Assembly: GCF_019443405.1 (NCBI RefSeq)
Contig: NZ_CP080376.1
Coordinates: 2,108,001-2,172,000 of the forward strand
DNA length: 64,000 nucleotides
Origin: Brevundimonas sp. PAMC22021
GTDB taxonomy: Bacteria; Pseudomonadota; Alphaproteobacteria; Caulobacterales; Caulobacteraceae
Direction: 5' to 3'
Shown: positions 16,421 through 23,780 of the stretch, in pieces
How the letters are laid out: each line of letters opens with the position of its first letter
How positions within the stretch are numbered: the stretch's first letter is position 1
Program-made: the position numbers and the translations under genes
Notes under the pieces: generated by a model
The model's input: the letters and a program-made list of their open reading frames with translations, nothing else
Databases searched by the model: none
Told to the model about the DNA's origin: nothing

Positions 16421-18124
16421 TTACTCCTTGTTGCCGGCGTTCTTCAGCGCGGCGCCCAGGATGTCGCCCAGCGAGGCGCCCGAGTCCGACGACCCGAACT
16501 GTTCGATGGCTTCCTGTTCGTCCTTCATCTCCAGCGCCTTGATCGACACCGAGATGCGGCGCGAGGCCTTGTCCACGGCGGTGATCATCGCATCGACGCG
16601 GTCGCCGACGGCGAAGCGTTCCGGACGTTGCTCGTTGCGGTCACGCGACAGATCGGACTTGCGGACAAAGGCCGACACCGGCGCGTCGTCCTCACCGAAC
16701 TTGACCTCGATGCCGCCGGTCTCGATCGACGAGACGGTGACGGTTATCTGCTGGCCGCGACGATAGGTGTCGCCTTCGCCGATCGGATCGCCGCCCAGCT
16801 GCTTGATGCCCAGCGAGACGCGTTCCTTCTCGACGTCGACGTCCAGCACCTTCGCCTTGACGGTTTCGCCCTTGCGGTAACGCTGGATGGCTTCCTCGCC
16901 CGAGACGTTCCAGTCCAGGTCCGACAGGTGCACCATGCCGTCGATGTCGTTGTCCAGGCCGATGAACAGGCCGAACTCGGTGGCGTTCTTGACTTCGCCC
17001 TCGACGGTCGAGCCGATCGGGTGGTTGGCGACGAACGCATCCCACGGATTGTCCTGAGCCTGCTTCAGGCCCAGCGAGATGCGGCGCTTGGAGCTGTCGA
17101 CGTCCAGCACGACCACATCCACTTCCTGCGAGGTGGAGACGATCTTGCCCGGATGGACGTTCTTCTTGGTCCAGGACATTTCCGAGACGTGCACCAGGCC
17201 CTCGACACCGGCTTCCAGCTCCACAAAGGCGCCGTAGTCGGTGATGTTGGTGATGCGGCCCGTGTACTTGGCGCCGACCGGGTATTTGGCTTCCACGCCG
17301 TCCCAGGGGTCCGACTGCAGCTGCTTCATGCCGAGGCTGATGCGCTGGGTGTCCGGGTTGATCTTGACGATCTGCACCTTGACCGTGTCGCCGACGTTCA
17401 GGACCTGCGACGGGTGCGACACGCGCTTCCAGCTCATGTCGGTGACGTGCAGCAGGCCGTCGATGCCGCCCAGATCCACGAACGCGCCGTAGTCGGTGAT
17501 GTTCTTGACCACGCCTTCGCGGACTTCGCCCTCTTGCAGCTGGCCGACCAGCTCGGTGCGCTGTTCGGCGCGGGCTTCTTCCAGGATGGCGCGACGCGAC
17601 ACGACGATGTTGCCGCGCGGACGGTCCATCTTCAGGATGGCGAAGGGCTGTTCCTTGCCCATCAGCGGACCGACGTCGCGCACGGGACGGATGTCGACCT
17701 GCGAGCCCGGCAGGAAGGCCGAGGCGCCGCCCAGATCGACGGTGAAGCCGCCCTTGACGCGGCCGACGATGGCGCCGTTGACCGGCTGGCCTTCGGCGAA
17801 CACGCCTTCCAGACGGGTCCAGGCTTCCTCGCGGCGAGCCTTGTCGCGGCTGATGACCGCTTCACCCAGGGCGTTCTCGACGCGCTCGAGGTAGACTTCG
17901 ACGTTGTCGCCCAGCTTGGGCAGAACGGCGCCTTCGCCCTGGCCGAACTCGCGCATGGCGATGCGGCCTTCGGTCTTCAGGCCCACGTCGATGATGACGA
18001 TGTCCTTTTCGATGCCGACGACGCGGCCGTGGACGACCTGGCCTTCGCCGAGATCGCGGCCCTGCAGTTGTTCGTCGAGCAGCGCGGCGAAATCGTCGCG
18101 CGAGGGGGAGAGAGTGTCGGTCAT
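16421..18124 (-). CDS. rpsA: 30S ribosomal protein S1
   Basis: The 567-residue protein has six S1 (OB-fold) repeats; the clearest carry the signature YGAFVDLGGIDGLLHVTDMSW and its near-copies. S1 binds mRNA and delivers it to the 30S subunit. I start at ATG 18124 (MTDTLSPSRDDFAALLDEQL), which fits the conserved caulobacterial N-terminus; a 14-residue longer form from 18166 is possible. It follows cmk with a roughly 160-base gap that may hold its own leader or autoregulatory site, and it has its own terminator. Confidence 0.96.
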   Translation of the reverse strand: MTDTLSPSRDDFAALLDEQLQGRDLGEGQVVHGRVVGIEKDIVIIDVGLKTEGRIAMREFGQGEGAVLPKLGDNVEVYLERVENALGEAVISRDKARREEAWTRLEGVFAEGQPVNGAIVGRVKGGFTVDLGGASAFLPGSQVDIRPVRDVGPLMGKEQPFAILKMDRPRGNIVVSRRAILEEARAEQRTELVGQLQEGEVREGVVKNITDYGAFVDLGGIDGLLHVTDMSWKRVSHPSQVLNVGDTVKVQIVKINPDTQRISLGMKQLQSDPWDGVEAKYPVGAKYTGRITNITDYGAFVELEAGVEGLVHVSEMSWTKKNVHPGKIVSTSQEVDVVVLDVDSSKRRISLGLKQAQDNPWDAFVANHPIGSTVEGEVKNATEFGLFIGLDNDIDGMVHLSDLDWNVSGEEAIQRYRKGETVKAKVLDVDVEKERVSLGIKQLGGDPIGEGDTYRRGQQITVTVSSIETGGIEVKFGEDDAPVSAFVRKSDLSRDRNEQRPERFAVGDRVDAMITAVDKASRRISVSIKALEMKDEQEAIEQFGSSDSGASLGDILGAALKNAGNKE

Positions 18125-18287
18125 GTAGCTGTTGGAGCTTCCGAATGGGTTGCGGCGCGCGGCCATGCGGCCCCGCGCGAGGTGGACGGAAAGGATAGGC
18201 AGGTCGTCAGGATGCGAGCGCGACAGGATCGCTCAGAACGCCCGCGGAAAGTCTGAGGACCGGTGCGTTGGATTTGCCAGGTTTGGT

Positions 18288-18932
18288 CTAAAGACCGTGC
18301 CGGGCGCGCGCCGCCTCGACGATACGGCGGGCCGCATCGAAGGCGGCCTCTATACCCAAGTCGGTCGTGTCCAGCAAGGCCGCGTCGTGGGCCTGCACCA
18401 TGGGGGCCGCGCCCCGGCCGGCGTCGCGTTCGTCGCGCCTGCGGATGTCGGCCAGCATGTCCTCCAGCGCGATGGCGTCGCCGCGCGCCGTCAGCTGCTT
18501 CCAGCGCCGGCTCGCCCGCACCTCGGGCGTCGCGGTGACGAACAGCTTGGCCGTGGCGTCCGGCGCGATCACCGTGCCGATGTCGCGCCCGTCCAGAACG
18601 GCGCCGCCGGCTTGCGCGGCGAAGTCCTGTTGCAGCGTCAGCAGCGCCGCGCGCACGCCGGGGTGCCCCGCGACGCGGCTGGCCGCTTCCCCCGCCTCGC
18701 CGGTCGTCAGGCGAAGATCGTCCGACAGGGTGCGAGCGTCCAGCCCTCTCGCCGCCGCTTGCGCCGCCTCGGCGTCGTCCAGCGATCCGCCCGCCTCCAG
18801 CACCTTCAGCCCCACCGCGCGATAGAGCAGGCCGGTGTCCAGATGCGGCAGGCCGTATTCGCGCGCCAGCCGGCCCGCGATGGTCCCCTTGCCCGATGCA
18901 GCCGGGCCGTCGACGGCGATGACGAAACCCAT
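18288..18932 (-). CDS. cmk: Cytidylate kinase
   Basis: The 214-residue enzyme phosphorylates CMP and dCMP with ATP. The P-loop GPAASGKGT lies at residues 9-17, the CMP site includes LDTGLLYRAV and GRDIGT, and the lid region has RRRDERDAGR. The ATG overlaps the antitoxin stop codon (ATGA), so ribosomes finishing the antitoxin are placed to start cmk. The usual neighbour upstream, aroA, is separated from it by the toxin-antitoxin pair. Confidence 0.96.
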   Translation of the reverse strand: MGFVIAVDGPAASGKGTIAGRLAREYGLPHLDTGLLYRAVGLKVLEAGGSLDDAEAAQAAARGLDARTLSDDLRLTTGEAGEAASRVAGHPGVRAALLTLQQDFAAQAGGAVLDGRDIGTVIAPDATAKLFVTATPEVRASRRWKQLTARGDAIALEDMLADIRRRDERDAGRGAAPMVQAHDAALLDTTDLGIEAAFDAARRIVEAARARHGL

Positions 18933-19210
18933 CAGGCGGCGGATCTGACCGTTACCGGGGTAAGCCTAAGCCCAAGTCCGCCGATTACCCTGAGCAGCGT
19001 CGGCCATGCGGGCGCTGGTGCAGCCGGCATCGCCTCCGACAGCCCGGCCGCTTCCGTGACCGCCGTCAGGCCCTTGGCTCGCGCAATGACTATCAGGGCG
19101 TCCGCGATCTCGACCGGCTCATTGGAATCCAGCGCGTCCTGCAGGAACGCCTCCACCGCTTCATCAGAGTCCAGATATTCGGCGGCGTCGAAACGTCTCA
19201 GCTCAACCAT
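18932..19210 (-). CDS. Antitoxin of a RelE/HI1420-type addiction module
   Basis: A 92-residue protein like the HI1420 antidote family, which neutralises a RelE-fold toxin and represses its own promoter. It shows the typical opening (FDAAEYLDSDEAVEAFLQDAL), the middle EIADALIVIARAKGLTAVTEAAGLSE and the end TLLRVIGGLGLRLTP. The stretch between GLSE and TLLRV is short and rich in Ala/Pro (MPAAPAPAWP), whereas relatives normally carry the DNA-recognition helix with a Tyr-Lys-Ala-Leu type sequence there. DNA binding may be weakened. It overlaps the toxin by eight bases and cmk by four. Confidence 0.85.
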   Translation of the reverse strand: MVELRRFDAAEYLDSDEAVEAFLQDALDSNEPVEIADALIVIARAKGLTAVTEAAGLSEAMPAAPAPAWPTLLRVIGGLGLRLTPVTVRSAA

Positions 19211-19502
19211 GTTCGACCTCCCTGGCGATCCGCAAGGCCTGCGCGATATCCGCCCTCTGGCTTGCCTTGTCGCCGCCGCACAGCATCACGATCAGCTGCC
19301 CGCCACGCTGAATGAAGTATAGCCGATATCCGGGGCCGTAGTCGATGCGCAGCTCCCGCACTCCGGCCTCGATGAATTTGGCGTCACCGACCAAGCCTCG
19401 CTCAAGCCTGTTCAGGCGACGAAGGATTCGCGCTTTGGCCTGGATGTCTCTGAGCCGATGAAGCCATTCCACGAACTCCGGATGCTGAAGAACCTCAAAC
19501 AT
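19203..19502 (-). CDS. RelE/ParE-superfamily toxin (HI1419/Gp49-like)
   Basis: The 99-residue protein is a RelE-fold toxin of the Gp49/HI1419 group, which cleaves mRNA on the ribosome. Diagnostic features are ARILRRLNRLERG, the VRELRIDYGPGYRLYFIQRG core with conserved Arg and Tyr residues, and the end CGGDKASQRADIAQALRIA. The order is toxin first, antitoxin second, as in HigBA-type pairs. It starts 21 bases after the aroA stop, so the pair is probably co-transcribed with aroA and cmk. Confidence 0.88.
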   Translation of the reverse strand: MFEVLQHPEFVEWLHRLRDIQAKARILRRLNRLERGLVGDAKFIEAGVRELRIDYGPGYRLYFIQRGGQLIVMLCGGDKASQRADIAQALRIAREVEHG

Positions 19503-19523
19503 CAGCGGTCGTCGATCGATCGC

Positions 19524-20831
19524 TCATGCCAGATCGCCGCCCAGCCCACGCATCATCTCGGCAAAGCCCGGAAAACTGGTGGCGATCATGCCCGGATCGT
19601 CGACGGACACCGGCGCATCCGCCGCCAGACCCAGCACCAGGTGGCTCATGGCGATGCGGTGGTCGTGGGCGGTGCGGACGGTCGCGCCGCCCTTCACCTG
19701 TCCGCCGGTGACGATGAAGCCCTCCGGCTCCTCCTCCACCATCACGCCGCAGGCGCGCAGACCCGCGACCATCAGGGCGATGCGGTCGCTTTCCTTGACA
19801 CGCATCTCGCCCACGCCGCGCATCACCGTCTGACCGTCGGCAAAGGCGGCGGTGGCGGCCAGGATCGGGTATTCGTCGATCATGGAGGCGGCGCGCGCCT
19901 CGGGCACGACCACGCCCTTCAGCGCGGAATGCCGCGCGGTGACATCGCCGACCTCTTCGCCGCCGGCCTCGCGCCGGTCCGAGATCGTCAGGTCCGCGCC
20001 CATCTCGATCCAGGTGTCGAACAGGCCGGTGCGCAACGGGTTCAGCATCACCCCTTCGACCGTCACCTCCGAACCCGGCGTGATCAGCCCCGCCGCCAGC
20101 GGAAAGGCGGCCGAGGACGGATCGCCCGGCACGGCCACGGCCGTTCCCCGCAGCGCCTGCCCTCCGCGCAGCGTGACGCGCCAACCCTGGCCGACCGGCT
20201 CCACCCCCACCTCGGCGCCGAAGGCGCGCAGCATCCGCTCGGTGTGATCGCGGCTCTTCTCCGGCTCCAGCACCGTCGTCACGCCGTCGGCGTTCAGCCC
20301 GGCCAGCAGGATCGCCGACTTGACCTGGGCCGAGGCCACCGCCTGCTCGTGCTCGATGGCGGTCAGCGCGCCGCCGGTCAGCGCCACCGGCAGCCGGTCC
20401 TCGTTGGTCAGCCAGCCGAAGCGCGCGCCCATGCGCCGAAGCGGATCCGTCACTCGCTTCATCGGCCGCTTGCGCAGGCTCGCATCGCCGTCGAACGTCG
20501 CGGTCAGGCCGTAGCCGGCCGCCGCGCCCATCAGCAGGCGCACGCCGGTGCCGGCGTTGCCGCAGTCGATCACGTCCAGCGGCGTCCTGAACCCGCCCCG
20601 CCCCGTCACCCGCCACCGTCCCGGGCCCAGCCGTTCGACGCCCGCGCCAAAGGCCTGCACTGCTCTTGCGGTGGCCAGGATGTCGTCGCCTTCCAGCAGA
20701 CCCTCGATCTCGGTGACGCCGTCGGCCATGCCGCCCAGGATCAATGCGCGGTGCGAGATCGACTTGTCGCCCGGCGCGCGCACCCGGCCGCTGAGGGCGG
20801 AGGAACGGCGCGCGGTGAGTTGGGAGATCAT
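19524..20831 (-). CDS. aroA: 3-phosphoshikimate 1-carboxyvinyltransferase (EPSP synthase)
   Basis: This 435-residue enzyme joins shikimate-3-phosphate and phosphoenolpyruvate in the shikimate pathway. It shows [10 protein letters not shown] (K23), [26 protein letters not shown] and [10 protein letters not shown], all active-site segments. The LMGAAAGYG sequence follows the GNAGTG loop; the glycine pattern resembles the class II, glyphosate-tolerant alphaproteobacterial enzymes, although I did not verify this. It begins the operon aroA-toxin-antitoxin-cmk-rpsA-ihfB. Confidence 0.96.
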   Translation of the reverse strand: MISQLTARRSSALSGRVRAPGDKSISHRALILGGMADGVTEIEGLLEGDDILATARAVQAFGAGVERLGPGRWRVTGRGGFRTPLDVIDCGNAGTGVRLLMGAAAGYGLTATFDGDASLRKRPMKRVTDPLRRMGARFGWLTNEDRLPVALTGGALTAIEHEQAVASAQVKSAILLAGLNADGVTTVLEPEKSRDHTERMLRAFGAEVGVEPVGQGWRVTLRGGQALRGTAVAVPGDPSSAAFPLAAGLITPGSEVTVEGVMLNPLRTGLFDTWIEMGADLTISDRREAGGEEVGDVTARHSALKGVVVPEARAASMIDEYPILAATAAFADGQTVMRGVGEMRVKESDRIALMVAGLRACGVMVEEEPEGFIVTGGQVKGGATVRTAHDHRIAMSHLVLGLAADAPVSVDDPGMIATSFPGFAEMMRGLGGDLA

Positions 20832-20958
20832 GGCGGGCCCGCATTAAAGCTGGTCATCAGGGGATCGGCCGGGCGGGCGGCGCGAAGATCGCTTTTGACA
20901 GCGGCCCCCGGGGGTGGCAAGGGACCGCCCCGAATTCAACCTGTTGAAAGTATCCGCC

Positions 20959-21414
20959 GTGGCCAATCCCGAACTGGGCGCCAAGCAGGTCTGCCCGAAC
21001 TGTCAGGCAAAGTTCTACGACCTGAACCGCCGCCCCGCCCACTGCCCGAAATGCTCCACCGACTTTGATCCGGAAGAGGCGCTGAAGCTGCGCAGCCGTC
21101 GGACCCGCCCGGGCTATCCGGCTGATGACGAGGCCGAAGATCAGGTCGTCGACAAGAAGGCCGAGGACGAGGACGAGGACGAGACGGTCCGCGCCCCCGA
21201 GATCGACGAGGAAGGCCATGAGCCGATCCTGACGCCCGACGACGACGAGGACACGCCGACCGACGCATCGGAAGAACCCGGCATGGGCGCGACCGACGGC
21301 GACGACGACGACGTCCTGGCCGACGAAGACGATGACTCGGTGCCCTTCATCGAGGACGAGGACGACGACTCCTTCGACGACGAGATCGCCAAGCCGTCCA
21401 AGGACGACGACTGA
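20959..21414 (+). CDS. FYDLN zinc-ribbon acidic protein (TIGR02300 type)
   Basis: A 151-residue protein of the TIGR02300 group of Alphaproteobacteria. The N-terminus holds a zinc ribbon with two CPxC pairs, CPNCQAKFYDLNRRPAHCPKC, containing the FYDLN signature. The rest is a highly acidic tail of Asp/Glu runs, probably disordered. The function is unknown. I start at GTG 20959 (ANPELGAKQVCPNC), which has GAAAG upstream at eight bases; a longer frame from 20914 lacks family support. Confidence 0.82.
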   Translation: MANPELGAKQVCPNCQAKFYDLNRRPAHCPKCSTDFDPEEALKLRSRRTRPGYPADDEAEDQVVDKKAEDEDEDETVRAPEIDEEGHEPILTPDDDEDTPTDASEEPGMGATDGDDDDVLADEDDDSVPFIEDEDDDSFDDEIAKPSKDDD

Positions 21415-21493
21415 TCTTTTTCACTTGCGCCCGTCGCGGCTCCCGCTAGTGGAGGCGCGATGGGACAGCATTCCGGTCATTGATTCTGCTGCA

Positions 21494-21521
21494 TTTTCGG
21501 CGCCTGGAACCCGGCCGAAAA
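21494..21521. other. Hairpin between FYDLN gene and tRNA-Ala
   Basis: Eight-base arms TTTTCGGC and GCCGAAAA enclose a 12-base loop. It could help end the FYDLN gene transcript, but no T-run follows on the plus strand, so its role is unclear. Nothing else is visible in 21415-21530. Confidence 0.35.
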
Positions 21522-21538
21522 TAAATGTCGAAACAGGC

Positions 21539-21567
21539 TTGATCGCCGAAATGCTTCGACATAGGTT
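21539..21567 (+). promoter_or_regulatory. Possible sigma-70 promoter for tRNA-Ala
   Basis: TTGATC (21539-21544) and TAGGTT (21562-21567) are 17 bases apart, a fair match to -35 and -10 boxes, ending about 58 bases before the mature tRNA. Prediction only. Confidence 0.3.
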
Positions 21568-21625
21568 CCGCCGCCTCGCCGGGGGCCGTCGCAAGACGAA
21601 CCGGGCGGACCAGACCGAAAGGTCC

Positions 21626-21701
21626 GGGGCTATAGCTCAGTTGGTAGAGCGCTTGAATGGCATTCAAGAGGTCAGCGGTTCGACTCCGCTTAGCTCCACC
21701 A
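21626..21701 (+). tRNA. tRNA-Ala (anticodon GGC)
   Basis: The 76-base gene gives a full cloverleaf: acceptor GGGGCTA with TAGCTCC (one G-T pair), D-arm containing AGCTCAGTTGGTAGAGC, anticodon stem CTTGA/TCAAG with loop ATGGCAT (anticodon GGC), T-arm GCGG-TTCGACT-CCGC and encoded CCA. It is followed by a strong terminator. Confidence 0.97.
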
Positions 21702-21709
21702 GTTTCCTA

Positions 21710-21743
21710 GGGGTTAGCGGCTCGCCGCTAACCCCTTTTGCTT
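21710..21743 (+). terminator. Rho-independent terminator of tRNA-Ala
   Basis: Eleven-base arms (21710-21720 and 21725-21735) with a four-base CTCG loop, followed by TTTTGCTTTT. Confidence 0.9.
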
Positions 21744-21864
21744 TTCTGGCCCGTTGATTCACATCGCCTGCTCGGAGTGCCCGGCGGCTTGAGCAGCGCA
21801 GTCCCGGCTTCATCTGGCCCTCTGGCGAAGATGAAGATCTGTGACGCGCACCTGAATGCAGAGC

Positions 21865-22119
21865 TTACGGCGCCCCGCGCACGCAGGTCGGAACGACCTC
21901 GCCGGAAACAAAGATGCTGCGGCTCCCTCGGTTCCAGCTCATCTCCGCGCTGTGGCGCTCGACGGTCGCTTCCGCGAGGGATCGAGATGTCGAGAAGCCA
22001 GTCATCACGCCAGGGCGTCCGAGAACCTGGTAAACGACGCGCCAGGCGAAGGGGAGCTCGCGAGCGCCGCGTCTGGTGACGAACTCGCCATTGGAAAACC
22101 GTCCATCATAGATCTTCAT
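21865..22119 (-). CDS. Small hypothetical protein
   Basis: An 84-residue frame with no family I recognise. It begins MKIYDGRFSNGEFVTRRG and is fairly basic, with no membrane segment. A GGAG ribosome site lies six bases before the ATG, the main support for it being real. It lies in a patch of short genes after the tRNA. 21744-21864 holds nothing I can identify. Confidence 0.45.
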   Translation of the reverse strand: MKIYDGRFSNGEFVTRRGARELPFAWRVVYQVLGRPGVMTGFSTSRSLAEATVERHSAEMSWNRGSRSIFVSGEVVPTCVRGAP

Positions 22120-22237
22120 CCTGAGCTCCGCCGCTGTGGACCCAGGTACGCGACGCGCTAAGCGCCGGACGCGCTTGACGCGCCGGCGCTTTGATCAGCT
22201 CGAAGAGCAAGTCTTTCTTGGCCGCCAGAAACAGCGT

Positions 22238-22498
22238 TTAGGCCGCCTTGGGCGCGAGGGCGGTCTGGTGGCCGCTGACCGGGATCGCCTTCAGCCGCGG
22301 GGCAGCCCGCTTCTTCACCGGGGCCGCCTTTGGCAGCGCCGCACGTCGCGCGACCTCCGCATCGATCACGGGAATGATGTTGTCGGCGGCCAGAACCTGC
22401 GTGGCCGTTCCCTCCTCGACCAAGCGCACCGCGTTCGCCCGGAGCGTTGAAAGATCCACGTCGTTCAGGGCAGGCACCCTGTCAGCGAGCACAGTCAT
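22238..22498 (-). CDS. Small basic hypothetical protein
   Basis: An 86-residue protein whose first half is predicted helical (VDLSTLRANAVRLVEEGTATQVLAADNIIPVIDAEVARRAA). The second half is basic and rich in Lys/Pro/Ala (KKRAAPRLK), similar in composition to nucleic-acid binding tails. GGAG lies six bases before the ATG. No family is recognised. It is downstream of the cold-shock gene on the same strand and may be read with it. Confidence 0.6.
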   Translation of the reverse strand: MTVLADRVPALNDVDLSTLRANAVRLVEEGTATQVLAADNIIPVIDAEVARRAALPKAAPVKKRAAPRLKAIPVSGHQTALAPKAA

Positions 22499-22518
22499 GA
22501 TGGTCTCCGTTGAAACGT

Positions 22519-22543
22519 GGGCTGACGCAGACTGCGCCAGCCC
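22519..22543. other. Near-perfect palindrome downstream of the cold-shock gene
   Basis: GGGCTG-A-CGCAG-A-CTGCG-C-CAGCCC forms an 11-pair stem with one mismatch and a single-base centre. A second stem, CGCCTGG/CCAGGCG, lies at 22555-22575. Both fall between the cold-shock stop and the next start; neither has a good T-run. Confidence 0.4.
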
Positions 22544-22587
22544 TTGAGCGTGATCGCCTGGCTGCTCACCAGGCGCGGCAGGGAAAG

Positions 22588-22800
22588 TTAGGCCGAGGCT
22601 TTGAGCTGGCCTGCGGACTCTTTGCCGCTGCGGCTGTCACGCTCGAGCTCGTAGGAAAGGCTCTGACCTTCATCGAGGCCGCGCAGACCCGCGCTCTCGA
22701 CAGCTGAGACGTGGACAAAGATGTCCTTGCCGCCGTCATCCGGCTGGATGAAGCCATACCCCTTGGTGGAATTGTACCATTTTACAGTGCCGGTAGTCAT
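22588..22800 (-). CDS. Cold-shock domain protein (CspA family), second copy
   Basis: The 70-residue protein is a single cold-shock domain with [12 protein letters not shown] (RNP1) and DIFVHVSAV (RNP2). Compared with the copy at 5010-5213 it has a longer, serine-rich loop ([12 protein letters not shown]). An excellent GGAGG lies eight bases before the ATG. A leader hairpin sits just upstream at 22823-22847. It is expected to bind single-stranded RNA. Confidence 0.93.
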   Translation of the reverse strand: MTTGTVKWYNSTKGYGFIQPDDGGKDIFVHVSAVESAGLRGLDEGQSLSYELERDSRSGKESAGQLKASA

Positions 22801-22822
22801 TTTCAGGACCTCCGTTAGAATT

Positions 22823-22847
22823 CACCACAAGACAGACCTTGGTGGTG
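22823..22847 (-). promoter_or_regulatory. Hairpin in the cold-shock gene leader
   Basis: CACCAC and GTGGTG arms, extended by AAG/CTT with one bulged base, lie 23 bases before the start codon. Its position suits mRNA-structure control of a cold-shock gene; this is inference. The rest of 22848-23032 holds no gene I can support and looks less GC-rich than its surroundings. Confidence 0.35.
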
Positions 22848-23032
22848 CGTCGGATTCTGAATGGATAAGCCTGAACTTGGTGCGTACGCATAAAGGACGG
22901 GGCGTTACGCAAAAGATCGACATGACCGATATGGTAGTCAGTTCTGGTATTTTCAAGGCGCTCCCGTGCCTACCTGAACATTTGACGCGTTCTGCGCTTG
23001 ACCGATCAGAGAAATCAGCCGCTTGGATATCG

Positions 23033-23281
23033 ATGGCTTCAGAAACGGTACATATTGTCCAGGCGTATACGGCGGGACGGGGCAAGGCCCTCAGGGCCGA
23101 ACAACAAATCGGGTGCAAGACCCCCGAGGAAGCCAGGCGCCAGGCCGAACGCCTCGCGCCGCTAAGGCTCGGCGTCGTCGCCTTCAGCGTCTCGGCGGAT
23201 GTCGAGATCGGGGACTACGACGAAAACCCGACAATCCTGTTCAAGGCCGGACAGCTGCCGCCACCGTTCGACGACGAATGA
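23033..23281 (+). CDS. Small conserved hypothetical protein
   Basis: An 82-residue protein starting MASETVHIVQAYTAGRGKAL and ending in ILFKAGQLPPPFDDE. I recall similar 70-80 residue proteins of unknown function in Rhizobiales and Caulobacterales, with the same EEARRQAERLAPLRLGVVAFS core. No membrane segment or catalytic motif is visible. The start is not certain: an in-frame ATG at 22922 would add 37 residues, but those do not resemble the family. Confidence 0.65.
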   Translation: MASETVHIVQAYTAGRGKALRAEQQIGCKTPEEARRQAERLAPLRLGVVAFSVSADVEIGDYDENPTILFKAGQLPPPFDDE

Positions 23282-23303
23282 GCGCGCGGGGACCGTGCCC
23301 CCT

Positions 23304-23684
23304 CTAGCCTCTGCGCGAGGTCGGCCGCGGCGTCAGACGGTCCAGCGCGTCGGCGTTGTCCCGGCCCCAGGCGTAGAGCAGTTCGACCGGCTCCACGAAC
23401 CGTCTCCCCAGCTCGGTCAGGCGATATTCGACGGCCGGAGGAATGGACCCCTGCACGTGGCGGCTGATCAGGCCGCTTGCCTCCATCTCGCGCAGGGTCT
23501 GGGTCAGCATCTTCTTGGACACGCCCGGCAGGCTGCGGAGCAGGACTCCGGATCGCGCGCAGCCTCCGTGACGCGCCTGTAGCGTATGCAGCACCATGCT
23601 GGTCCATTTGGTCGCGAACAGCTCCAGCACGCGTCGGGGGGCGCAGTCCTCGCGCCAGTCCTCGTCTTCGCCGATCGCCTGCAT
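23304..23684 (-). CDS. HxlR-family transcriptional regulator
   Basis: The 126-residue protein is an MarR-like winged helix of the HxlR group. A cysteine near the start (REDCAPRRVLELFATKW) is followed by the helix-turn-helix segment FLRS-like LLRSLPGVSKKMLTQTLREMEASGLI and the wing with VEYRLTELG. Such regulators respond to reactive aldehydes or redox signals, often via the N-terminal cysteine, and control a divergent oxidoreductase. Here the divergent reductase at 23781 is the obvious target. Confidence 0.9.
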   Translation of the reverse strand: MQAIGEDEDWREDCAPRRVLELFATKWTSMVLHTLQARHGGCARSGVLLRSLPGVSKKMLTQTLREMEASGLISRHVQGSIPPAVEYRLTELGRRFVEPVELLYAWGRDNADALDRLTPRPTSRRG

Positions 23685-23780
23685 GGTGGTCACCCTTTGG
23701 AGGCTAGGTCCCCGATTGGTGCCGTCTAGCGGCCGTGGCGCCTCGCGCCTAGGTGCGTTCCTCATGCAAAGGAGATGGTG

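Noticed and set aside
16343-18256. A 637-codon plus-strand open frame opposite rpsA
   Set aside because: It mirrors the repeated S1 domains of rpsA and has no recognisable domain of its own.
21626-21701. tRNA-Ala as an integration site of a genomic island
   Set aside because: No integrase, no second copy of the tRNA 3' end and no phage genes are visible downstream.
22922-23032. Longer start for the small protein at 23033-23281
   Set aside because: The extra 37 residues from ATG 22922 do not resemble the small conserved family, and the region looks intergenic.
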